Positions 13,001 to 22,597 of a DNA stretch of 64,000 bases are shown piece after piece. Source of the DNA: Lineus longissimus (taxonomy: Eukaryota; Nemertea; Pilidiophora; Heteronemertea; Lineidae); the NCBI RefSeq assembly GCF_910592395.1, contig NC_088318.1:18042349-18106348 (forward strand). The letters run 5' to 3'. Under the pieces are notes generated by a model, which worked only from the letters and a program-made list of their open reading frames with translations, searched no databases and was not told the origin of the DNA. A program made the translations under genes and the position numbers. Within the stretch, counting starts at the first letter, position 1; each line of letters starts with the position of its first letter.

Positions 13001-16000
13001 GAACTCAAAGGTAACGTAGGCCTCGACTCTTCTGTTCTTGTTTCATCGTTAGAAGCGCTGCTTGAATTCGGAAGGTGCAAGTGGGATACACAAGATATAA
13101 CATTTGATCATGTGCTTGAGAACTGCCCACTGGTAAGACAGTGAAACTGGTCACATGGCTGAATTGTGTGGCATGTTCCCTGCTGCCTTATGAGGCTCAT
13201 GACTCATACAAAAGGAGGTTCTCTGCCAATTTGGTTCCCATATTGACTAATATTTGTCTGATCTTTTATCATTTTCTAGGAAATATCCGAGTATTTGCCC
13301 GGGTACGACCAAAGATTTCAGAGGATGGTACTGGCCAGCAGGGGCAAAGTGTTGTGATGTTTGACGAGATTGACGACTGTCTCATTACGATAAAGAACAA
13401 GGGTGGGAGGCTGCAGGGCTTTGAGCTCGATGCTGTGTTTCAGCCAGCCAGTTCACAAGCTGAGGTAGCGTTTCATTCAGTGAAGATCATACACTTCCAA
13501 TTACAGTTGCTTTAATCTAATGGAATATAATTTACTTGTCAGTGTTAACAGAGAGTGGCTTACTTCCCCTCTTGTTAAAAAAGATTGATGCTCACATACT
13601 TATTTTCTTGGTGGTGCCTATGTTTGACTATATGCCATGAGACTTCTCATGCACACATTTGGTATCAAGATGGTGCTTTCTACAACATGTAAGCTACACA
13701 TTTTATAGTTCTTTCTAATATACTTTTCAGGTATTTGCTGAAGTGAGTCCACTGGTCATCTCTTGTATCGATGGATATAATGTTTGCATATTTGCGTATG
13801 GACAGACAGGGTCAGGAAAGACTTATACAATGGAGGTAAATAGAATTTCTTTTTGCACCAAGACATTTGCCTCTTGATGGCAGATTTGAATGCCTGATGT
13901 ATTTCAATGTTTCATTTTGGTCAAATGTGACTTGTCTTGATGGTGACTCAAATAAACTCTATTTCGAATGATTTCAAATGCGATCTACTCACTTTCTATT
14001 CAATTGGTGTCTATCTTTAGGGTGTGAACTCAGACCCCGGTATCAACCAGAGGGCGTTGATACAACTATTCAGGGAAATCGAGAGCCGAGGGAAGGACTG
14101 GTCTTTCACGGTGACTGTGAGTGTGATGGAGATATATAATGAGATGTTAAGGTCAGTCAGCATTTGTCTTTATATCTTGGTACAATTGTGACACTTTGGG
14201 ACTGACAGCTGCTGTCCATAATAGAGAGACATCCTAAACACAGAGGTGAAATTCATATGCCTGATTCTTGAACAAAAGAGAGAGGATGTCCTGCTCAGAG
14301 AGGTGTTTGATAAGAGGGCTTAACATTGTAGGCAGGGTATTTTTTGGTCGCAAGTTCTGTTCCTTGCGATAACCGATCAAGGCGAGAAATATCGTACATG
14401 GCGTTGTCCCTAATAAGTTGTAATCATCTTCCAGAGATCTCCTGAGTTCAGACCCGACCCAAAAACTTGAAATCAAAATGCTGCCAAATGGAGGACTTCA
14501 TGTGCCATCGTTAACCATCGTTGAAGTTAAAAACGTTGATGACGTCAATGAGGTATGGTGAAGTTGTCCTGGAACAGTCTTCAAATTAGTGCAGAATATC
14601 TTATTTGTGTTTTTGTGGCATATTTGCAAGGTTTATATCAGTTGCTAGTTGCATGGCACTTTTACTGATGTCTTTTCCTGCTTTCAGACATTCGAACTAG
14701 GTCATCTAAACCGTGCCACTGCCGCGACTAACATGAACGAACATTCCAGCAGATCTCATGCCCTGCTCCGTGTTAATGTTGTAGGATACAATAAAACGTT
14801 GAAAACAAAAGCAATAGGTGAGTCACAGAATACCCTGTTGGTTGATGATAATGTGGCATGTCCAGGGCTCTGGTGCCTTGAATGATAGTAATGGGCCTAC
14901 TTCTTGTGTTACATTCTATTTCATTGTAGCGATGTGGCTGGAGCCACTGTGGTTTCTAGTAGTCAAGAGGTCCCTGGTTCAAACCTGACAGTCAGTGTGA
15001 GACTCTATGCAGGTGTCATTCTCTAACTTGTCTTATCCCACATGTCGGTCAGATATGCTCAGATAGTAGAACCTGTTGTGCAGCTCATCTGAGGTCTACT
15101 GAAAGGTTTCAGGACAGACTGGGGTGACGTTAAAGACAGGTAGACTCTGCTTTTATTGATGTCAGACTATTGGCTCAAAATGTTGACTTTAAATGTTTCA
15201 GGAAAGTTGAATCTGGTCGATCTGGCAGGAAGCGAGCGAGTGGCAAAGTCAGGAGCAGACGGCGAGAGGTTAAAAGAAGCCCAAAGTATCAACAAAAGTC
15301 TGGCGGCGCTAGGAAACGTTATCCAAGCGTTGAAGACAAAGATGCCACATATTCCCTATAGAGATTCCAAACTGACATACCTATTGCAGGATTCATTAGG
15401 TAAGAGTAGTTGAAAGTGGTGAAGTTTTAAGCAGGAGGTGAAGAAGCTTGCCTCCCTTCCCAATCTCTAGAGATGTCTATCACATTTGTACAGCATAATT
15501 TTTATCCCGCACCCTGACAATGTTGAATCAATTAACACTGCATTCATTGTTCTGTTATTTTCAGGCGGAGATAGTAAAACCCTGATGATCATGCAGGTGT
15601 CTCCAGTGGAGAAGAATGTGCTGGAGACTGTCTGTACCCTCGGCTTCGGCCAGCGATGTCGAAAGGTGGAATTGGGGAAGGCTTCGAAAAAGATTGAAAG
15701 TATCAATGACAATGCAGAGGTACGTTGACTTCCGTGGGAGGAACCCAATTTGTAAACATCAAATTGTCGCTCTTGCAACTGTTTGGCTTCAGTGATCCTG
15801 GTGATCTTCACTGAGCAAATCTTAACCAAGGCCCAGTGAAAATTTCCAAACCTTTGTAACCAAAAAGTATTTGTATCACGGTTGATAATTTCGTTTCCCC
15901 AAGTTTATTCGGCAAAAAGCAATGTTTTTCATTTTGTTTGTTTTTAGACTGGAGCTCCAAAACCATCGGTGAATGGAACAGGAACAACTCCTAGGCGAAG

Positions 16001-16004
16001 ATAG
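4012..16004 (+). CDS. KIFC3: KIFC3-like C-terminal-motor kinesin (kinesin-14)
   Basis: This is a minus-end-directed microtubule motor; KIFC3 acts at adherens junctions, centrosomes and in apical transport. Exons, all in consistent phase: 7584-7692, 8860-9020, 9831-10023, 10196-10458, 10579-10734, 11762-11965, 12121-12288, 12457-12732, 12899-13010, 13280-13464, 13731-13835, 14021-14151, 14435-14552, 14688-14817, 15202-15399, 15565-15719 and 15948-16004 (TAG). A candidate first exon at 4012-4029 (six codons, donor gtaagt) gives 912 residues. Alternatively translation could start at ATG 7566, without that exon. The N-terminal ~540 residues are coiled-coil (E/K/Q/L-rich). The motor begins [14 protein letters not shown] near residue 550. 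Its P-loop GQTGSGKT is near 639, switch I NEHSSRSH near 750 and switch II DLAGSE near 780, followed by [16 protein letters not shown]. The motor sits C-terminally with a short tail, as in KIFC3 (about 830 residues in human). Only the first exon is uncertain. Confidence 0.93.
7803..7878. repeat. C-rich minisatellite in kinesin intron
   Basis: Four or five units of ccccacccctccccttg, some shortened to 10 bp, form the array. The opposite strand is G-rich with repeated GGGG runs, so a G-quadruplex could form. It lies 110 bp after exon 7584-7692. Open frames on both strands here are artefacts of the repeat. Confidence 0.8.
11233..11307 (+). CDS. KIFC3: Candidate alternative first exon of the kinesin
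   Basis: ATG at 11233 opens 25 codons ([12 protein letters not shown]...ERVA) ending at a strong donor, GCT|gtaagttt, in phase 0. That matches the phase-0 acceptor of the next exon at 11762. No AG acceptor directly precedes the ATG, so it looks like a first exon rather than a skipped internal one. Splicing to 11762 would give a protein of about 637 residues that keeps part of the coiled coil and the entire motor. Mammalian KIFC3 also has N-terminally shortened isoforms. No transcript evidence is available here. Confidence 0.45.
14925..15145 (+). repeat. tRNA-derived SINE-like insertion in kinesin intron
   Basis: The head has gagccactgtggt and a polymerase III B-box-like ggttcaaacc (14976-14985). 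It is followed by a ~130-bp unrelated body ending near ttaaagacag. The layout fits a short tRNA-derived retroposon on the coding strand. The A box is degenerate and no clear tail or target duplication is seen. Confidence 0.4.
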
Positions 16005-17411
16005 ATGTCTGTTATCGTGTTCACTTTGATACATGGACATTTTTCATCGCTGGATGATAATTATTAAAACACTTAAATCATGATCATAACAGGCTGAATT
16101 TATGTTGTAGTGTTGTTATAGAGATCCATGGGCGTGTTTCAAAGGGGCTTTGTACAAACAGTACCTAGGCCCTCCCATTTTGTGCATCCGATTGTTGTAA
16201 CAATAGACAAGAACATTGTTGATGTCTACAATGTTATTAGGAGGCTGCAAAAATGAGAATCTGATTGAAATTACTGTAGGCCATATTTAACGTTTTGTTC
16301 CTTGGGGGCAGTAGGCTCTCTGGAGGGCAGAGTGTCACATTACGGGCAATTTTACGAGATCACAAAATGTAATGGCTGCATGTTTTTCCGAGTTTACAGT
16401 GCCTTGTCGCTTGAGTGTCCTCAAAGTAGTCATTAATCTTTGTACATTTTTATATTTCTACATTTTTTACACGAAGTTGCTTACCTGCATGTGCCATATG
16501 AACAACTATGCAATGATGTTTATGATTTGTTACTAATTGGTAAATAGTGTTGGCAAAAGATGAGTGTAGTTGTAGTTTAGTGTTTGCCGTTATAACAATA
16601 ATATTTGGTACTGCATCCTGCTTGAGTACCGGCATGGTTGTTGTGTTTCGAATTCTGAAATCATGACACAGTATGACGGATGCTATCTAGAATGGCTGTC
16701 ATAAGAAATGTTGCAGTCATGGGTGGAAATTGAAGGGTTCTCATTGAAGAAATAATGATATATCTCGTGTCAACATGTGCCCTTTTTTGTGTCACCCTGT
16801 ATGTCAAAAGTGTTCTGCAGGAAATGTGTTCAGTCTTGTCGGAATAAATCAAATGAGTGATGTAATGTTTCTTTTTGTCGTTATCCTCAGTCGTTACATG
16901 TCAGTGTACATTGATGCCAATTATAACAGAAAAGCTGCTTCTGCAATTTATTGCAACAGCAGAGCAAAGTTACATGGTAGCATAAAGGAATAAACGTAAA
17001 GGTTTCACTAGAAATAAGGCTATTTTCACCATGCATTGATTGAAATGCAGTCCTGTGTACTTCTTTATGATGTATGAAGACATATCTATGCCATATTAGC
17101 TGTTTAAATTGTATTTTATACAGATTTTGTAAATTGTAAATAGGCTTGTTCATGAAGTGGGGGATGGAAATGTAAATCTTGCTGCTAGTGATGTGTCATC
17201 AATAAAGAAGAACATTTCTAATACATGTACTTTTGTGTTAAGGAATTAATACCAAGCTGGCAGTCTTCGGATGTCTGATATGGGTACTACGGTAAAAACC
17301 ATGAGTACAGTTCATATGTTTTGAACTAATAGTAAAAGATAAATGTACGTTTATGGAATTATGTAATGAATGTATTTGGAGCCAAAAGAAACAGTCTAAA
17401 TATTGAATAAA
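16005..17411 (+). terminator. Kinesin 3' UTR with several poly(A) signals
   Basis: After the stop at 16004 the sequence is A/T-rich and non-coding. AATAAA occurs at 16989, 17201 and 17406, any of which could end the transcript. The 17201 site is followed by T-rich sequence. Use of more than one site would give 3' UTRs of about 1.0 to 1.4 kb. Confidence 0.6.
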
Positions 17412-18420
17412 TAAATTATCGAAAGTAATACAGTTTTAAATGTGTTCTTGCTGTTGTTTTGGAGTCTTTTGTTAACTCTGACAGATCACCTTGGTGAATT
17501 GTGGATTTACTATGTGAAAATGAGACACACTTTCCTTGTGTAGAGAGATGGTCCACCCTGTAGAAACATGGTCTCTTTGTTGGGAGAGTGCACATCCAAA
17601 TCAGACAGAGTACGCCTAGTAAAGGGGCATGGACTTGGTACACTATGTAGCAACACTGCCATGGTGCGCTATGAAGGGGGAGGGCACATCAAGAGGAGAC
17701 ATGGAGCACCATGTAGAACCTGACACACCCTGCAGATCAGAGCAATGGCACACAATTGGGGACAAGGCGCACCAAGTAGCGAAAAGGAACATCCATGAGA
17801 TGGAAGGGCTAGGCCGGTCTACTGTCTCATTGGCAAAAGTCATTTCTGAAGCACATGGTCCTCCCCAGGAGATAAACAACATAAGAGTCACGGTAAATCC
17901 ATATGACATTTAGTGTCACATCTTTACAAGTCTTCGTAGCTGAACCTGGTATAACTGTCCTGAGTTTTCACATTTGTTATTGTCGTCTGCTAGTGCTGTG
18001 GTAACCATAGTGGACAGTGACTTACTGACACTCTGAATCCCCCACACTGGTCACAACCATTTCGAGACAATGTTGTTCTGTGATGTACATATAGTCACCG
18101 ACATCACCTGTCGTTTAGGAATCTGAGATGGGCGGAGGTAGGCCTACCATGATAAGTGTGCTTCCACTCAAATCAATATATTCGGAATAAAGCCATGTAC
18201 AATCTACCATATACATTATACGTTCGTGTAGTGCCTGCAGATGTACAAAGTTTGAAAATTACCATAAATTATCCCATACGCCGCATGTCCCTTCCTTTCC
18301 ATTCATTGTAACATTTTCATTTACGACTTTCACCCTAGTCCCACAGGCGTTGGCCTCCTATCCATTCACTATCCTTTGGGCGGTGACCTGTTTCACCTTG
18401 AGGGGTGAATCGGTGTATCT
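17412..18420. other. Intergenic, no gene seen
   Basis: A 94-codon open frame at 17629-17913 (+) lies in a stretch with weakly repeating motifs (caccatgtag, gcacac) and is also open on the opposite strand. It looks like degenerate repeat rather than gene. A TAGGCCTA palindrome sits at 18139. Confidence 0.4.
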
Positions 18421-18561
18421 ATGGAATGTATCAGTTGGTTGTCCGACAAGACTGAAGGTGACGTGTCGTTTGGATATCAGACAAAACTTCATAGCCAACG
18501 AATTGTTGTGTGGAGAGAAGAAAAACTGAATAAGCTAACTTTTGCTGCGTTGAGGAGGTAA
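18421..18561 (+). other. Upstream ORF or leader exon before TRP-like gene 1
   Basis: ATG at 18421 opens 46 codons (MECISWLSDKTEG...) ending in TAA at 18559-18561, only 32 bp before the channel ATG and in a different frame. The stop overlaps a perfect donor-like AG|gtaaga. It may therefore be either a translated upstream ORF in the 5' leader or an exon splicing elsewhere. No matching acceptor is evident close by. Confidence 0.3.
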
Positions 18562-18593
18562 GAGAAACGGATTCAAGATAACTGGTATGTGCT

Positions 18594-21530
18594 GTGTTGG
18601 GGGATGTATACAACCGAAACCATTCTGTGTTGAGATGGAAACAAATCGAAGACAATTTTGAACTGTCGAAATATAGAACTGATGACAATCGTAGACTGAG
18701 CTGTGCTTCTGACGAGAAAACCAAAATGTCTTCTCGTATTTACAAAACCAACGAGAGTGGAGAATGGATATTACGTTCAGCTGACGACCGCTCAGACACG
18801 TTGAGAAGAAACGCGGGCGATTCAAGAAGGACTTCTTCGTATAGCATGAGCTACAGGACAAGAGCAGGTATCGAGTACGGTGATTTGGATAGAAATCATG
18901 AAAGAAGCATCAAGTCTTTGCGCCGAGATTCGCACTGTTCTCATGTACACGATTTCTGCAACGATTTTGATTGTCATGATGAGTTGGAAAAGTGTCATGC
19001 GGAAACGGCAAGTGAGTGCTCATTTTTGCGAGAGTTACGCGACAGGCATCGGGCTGCTGTTGCACAGCGCGAAGCAAATCTGCTGAGAGAGGAGAAGTTA
19101 AGGCAAGCGAGCATGAAGGAAGCAGCCTTGAGGGAAGAGCATTTGAGACGGGAGCGAGAGGTGAGTTTACGAGAGGCGTCCCTAGGAGAAAAAGACCCGC
19201 GCCGTTCCTCATATACCCAGTCACATCATTCGTACACTTCCCGGGCGCCGACTGTCCGGTCGTTGCGGTCTTTCCACGAGTCACTTCACGAGGATGTGAT
19301 CTTAGAAGAAAAGGTTAAAGAGTGCAACAACCCTACACCAACATACCTACCACCTAAGCCACCAAGCCCAACATATCAGAATATGACCTACGAAAATGAC
19401 CGTACGGATGTGGTTTACCAGCATGCGGATGTTGTCCACCAACCCAGTTATACGGATGTGGTTTACCATCATACAGATATTGTTAACAAACCCGTCCATA
19501 CGGATGTGACCTATCATCACACAGATGTGGTCCAACAGCCTGTCCATACGGATGTGACCTATCATCACACAGATGTGGTCAAACAGCCTGTCCATACGGA
19601 TGTGACCTATCATCACACAGATGTGGTCCAACAGCCTGTCAATACAACTGTGACCTACCATAATACAGTGACCCACCCACCTGTCCATACGGAGGTGGTT
19701 TCCCACCATACGAATGCGGCCTACCAACAAGACCGCACGGACGTGGTGGTCCTCGAAACGACCGCCTTCGAGAAAGCGAACATTCCGTTTGAGCATATCG
19801 TGGATCGTCAGGACCACGGGAAACACATCACTCTCCGTATGAACACGCAAATGAAATATCTACCATACGATAACTACAGAAATTGGTATGAAATAATCGA
19901 GACAGACGACGCGGACGCATACGACAATTACATAGGCGCGGCCCGCACGTCATCGGACAGGAAGCATTTGCTGCTCAGCCGATTCTGGTTCATCCCGACC
20001 CATGGAGCTCTCACCAAGAAGTCTCGGTCAATCTTCCCCTGTGCATTCGAGTTTCCTTTCATCGTTGCATGCGTCTCGACGTCAGTTAACGTCGTTAAGA
20101 AGATGATCAAGGATGGAGTGGACGCATCCGTCCGGGATAAGTACAACTGTAATTTTGTCCACGCGATAATCCTGGCTGCGTTCCAGTTTCGGGAGCTGGA
20201 GCCGCAGTACATGGAGATATATAAAGAGGTTATGGGTAGCTTGGACATCCCTACGAAGAAAAAGCTATTGTGTGACCAAGACGATAATAGGTTCCGACCG
20301 CTGGAGTTGGCGGCAAAGCGTGGTCTCTTCGGCTTGTTTCGGTTGATTCTGGACACCAGGGGCGTCTACCTACAGGACGGCATTGTCGCGCGGCAGGGGC
20401 TACACACGATTGCACGGTACGACCTCTCGGAGTACGAGAATCTGCAGTCCAAGTCGCGGAAGCTGAGGCACCCTCTACGCATGCTTCACTTGATACAAAC
20501 CTCACACCTTCAGAGCTTCAGCGATAACGAAATGCAACATTTCCCACCCCTGAGAGCCTGGAGGCGGATGAAACTGCGCCAGCATCTTCCGTTGATAATT
20601 GTGTGGTACATTTTTCGTTTCATATTTACTACGCTCATTGTTTACTTTGCCTCCATAGACTTTGGGGCTGCCCGTGTCAATCGCACGGTGGGCCAAATGA
20701 CCGCAGACGATTACCAACGGATTGGGACCCCGTCTGTTGGAATCGAGGTCCTCTCAATTCTCCTGGGGATGGTGGCACTTATTATTATCATCTGTGACAT
20801 TGTCGAGTTCTTCATAGACTTGTGCGACAAAGACAGACAATTGGTGGACAAAGACTTAGAAGGGAAAGTGCCTTATGTCACCCACACAAACTTCTATCGC
20901 TACAACCAGTTCATCCTGTGCTGTCTCTGCCTGACCCAGTTCTTCTTGACCCACTTCAGGGTGATCAAGATTGTCTACCTTTCTATCAAAGCGCTGACAA
21001 TCCCGTTCGCTTTGCTGAGCTACCTACAGATATTAGAGCTCATTCCCTGGATTTCAAGCTTCGCAATCTGCATACAGAAAATGGTCGTCATTCTACTATA
21101 TTTTCTCGGAATACACCAACTGATGCGTTTCGTCTTCATGCTGTTCTTTCACAGTGCAATGGTACAGGGTACCAGTGTCAGTTTCGTCAACTTCTGGAAC
21201 GGATTCTACGGTATGTTTCTAACCGATCTCACTGTGAATGTGTTCGCTGCGAACTCGCCGTTCTACATATGGTTCACTCACATGGTTTTCTACTACGTTA
21301 GTTCGGTCATGTTGATCAATGTTTTGGTTGCTGTCATGGCAGACGCGTTGACGCAGACGACAGATTACAGAGAACTTGTTAGCGCACTGCGTCGTCTGGA
21401 AGTCGCCATGATTATAGAACAAAGGTGTATCAAGTTTTGTGGGGCTTGTTGTAGAAAGACCGCAAGGAGCAAGCGTCCGTTCTGCATCGAAGTGACGCGG
21501 ACATCGATGCACCTAGATAACGTTGCATAA
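18594..21530 (+). CDS. TRP-like ankyrin cation channel 1, single exon
   Basis: This 978-residue uninterrupted frame predicts a plasma-membrane cation channel of the TRP superfamily (TRPV/TRPA-like layout); the ligand is unknown. In order it shows a Ser/Arg-rich N-terminus; a Cys/His motif (residues ~114-145, HxHVHxFC...CHA...CxFL); a charged coiled-coil-like segment (~146-205, LREEKLRQ); a His-rich 16-residue repeat (~270-382); and ankyrin-like helices (~495-590, CNFVHAIILAA and RPLELAAKRGLFGLFRLI). Six membrane segments follow at about 665-688, 716-744, 774-790, 793-817, 820-852 and 890-919. The S6-like end INVLVAVMADAL matches the TRP S6 position. The presumed pore (~853-888) has no recognisable selectivity-filter motif. 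The absence of introns is odd beside intron-rich neighbours. The gene is paralogous to the one at 22598. The exact start is uncertain; Met at residue 45 is another option. Confidence 0.83.
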   Translation: MLGDVYNRNHSVLRWKQIEDNFELSKYRTDDNRRLSCASDEKTKMSSRIYKTNESGEWILRSADDRSDTLRRNAGDSRRTSSYSMSYRTRAGIEYGDLDRNHERSIKSLRRDSHCSHVHDFCNDFDCHDELEKCHAETASECSFLRELRDRHRAAVAQREANLLREEKLRQASMKEAALREEHLRREREVSLREASLGEKDPRRSSYTQSHHSYTSRAPTVRSLRSFHESLHEDVILEEKVKECNNPTPTYLPPKPPSPTYQNMTYENDRTDVVYQHADVVHQPSYTDVVYHHTDIVNKPVHTDVTYHHTDVVQQPVHTDVTYHHTDVVKQPVHTDVTYHHTDVVQQPVNTTVTYHNTVTHPPVHTEVVSHHTNAAYQQDRTDVVVLETTAFEKANIPFEHIVDRQDHGKHITLRMNTQMKYLPYDNYRNWYEIIETDDADAYDNYIGAARTSSDRKHLLLSRFWFIPTHGALTKKSRSIFPCAFEFPFIVACVSTSVNVVKKMIKDGVDASVRDKYNCNFVHAIILAAFQFRELEPQYMEIYKEVMGSLDIPTKKKLLCDQDDNRFRPLELAAKRGLFGLFRLILDTRGVYLQDGIVARQGLHTIARYDLSEYENLQSKSRKLRHPLRMLHLIQTSHLQSFSDNEMQHFPPLRAWRRMKLRQHLPLIIVWYIFRFIFTTLIVYFASIDFGAARVNRTVGQMTADDYQRIGTPSVGIEVLSILLGMVALIIIICDIVEFFIDLCDKDRQLVDKDLEGKVPYVTHTNFYRYNQFILCCLCLTQFFLTHFRVIKIVYLSIKALTIPFALLSYLQILELIPWISSFAICIQKMVVILLYFLGIHQLMRFVFMLFFHSAMVQGTSVSFVNFWNGFYGMFLTDLTVNVFAANSPFYIWFTHMVFYYVSSVMLINVLVAVMADALTQTTDYRELVSALRRLEVAMIIEQRCIKFCGACCRKTARSKRPFCIEVTRTSMHLDNVA
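19402..19740 (+). repeat. 48-bp coding tandem repeat (16-residue, His-rich)
   Basis: Within TRP-like gene 1, units of 48 bp encode variants of VHTDVTYHHTDVVQQP. The central three units are almost identical in DNA and the outer ones are degenerate, the usual pattern of a repeat expanding from its middle. The equivalent region is absent from the paralogue at 22598-25177. Repeated Tyr-His-His could bind metal, which is an inference. Confidence 0.9.
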
Positions 21531-22597
21531 TTTGAATATGGTGTGGACAGCATCTTGATACATCAATCCAACGTTCATGGCCATCCTGAGGATTCGTCTC
21601 TTTCCTTAAGTAGCCATTTTGGGTCTACCGACAAAGTGTTAGCCAACCAGAAGCAATGTACTTATCCAGGCCATGCATTCTGCGCCGAACAAACATGACA
21701 TGTGTCTTTCGATTGGCCAATACAGGAAAGAAAGTCCCAAACTGATTCAAGTAGTAAGGCTATGATACACATTCAGGTACATCCCTCCTTCTCCACACGC
21801 GTCCCCTTCTTTTTATTCATACAACATAAACAACGCTTAATGACCGAGAAGCCATGATAATCATATCATAAGCTCAAATTGTCGGAAATATACCCTGACG
21901 TGAAACTATTTTCGACTTATCAGAAATTATCTTTAAAGTAACGCGTTTTGTGTCTAAGGTGTACAGTCACCTCAACAGCGCATACACTTGAATGAGAACA
22001 GTTACTTGCTCCACCTGTTTTGAAGCAGTCCTCGAGCTCTGCATGAAGTACCTCCGATCCACTCACTGGGCCCTTCTCCTCATTATGCAGTCAAGCAGGA
22101 ATAATTTGAGACTTCATGTCAGGTGACAGGTTTTGGCCAATCAGAATCACTATACTTTCGAGACTACTCCGAACAAGCATGATACGTGCCTTGTGTGATT
22201 GGTCAATAGGCCTACCTGATCGAAAGCGACTGAGTACATGGTGTTTTGTTAGAGCTGGTGAGCTGGCGAAGTGACATATTTTGTGGTGACTTCATTTTTG
22301 TTAGGAAACCGAATGTTAAGGAATACTCCTTCAGAACGTATAATCAATCTTTCCTCGGAATCACGAACCTGAATTTAAATCGGTGGTCTAAATCATAGTT
22401 GAAGGGTTCTATTCTTCTCCAAATTTTACCCCATCTGACTTTATCACATCAACACGATTGGACTTGCCGTATTCAAGAAGTGATGGGTACAAAAAGGACA
22501 ACATGAATACAAGGATTTCGTTCATCCAAGTTTTTTAATCATGCAAGATAGGCCTATCCATTAGGGACACCAGCAAGCAAGAGAACGAACTGCGCAC
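21531..22597 (+). promoter_or_regulatory. Intergenic region with duplicated CCAAT-bearing module
   Basis: Two related stretches, near 21640-21740 and 22125-22235, both contain a CCAAT or inverted ATTGG box (attggccaata, ggccaatcag, attggtcaata) and the shared string cgaaca.gcatga/cgaacaaacatga. The second lies about 380 bp upstream of TRP-like gene 2. A duplicated promoter module for the tandem channel genes is a reasonable inference. No TATA box stands out. Confidence 0.35.

Noticed and set aside
19347..19850. 167-codon minus-strand frame opposite TRP-like gene 1
   Set aside because: It is the antisense of the 48-bp coding repeat, periodic in the same way.
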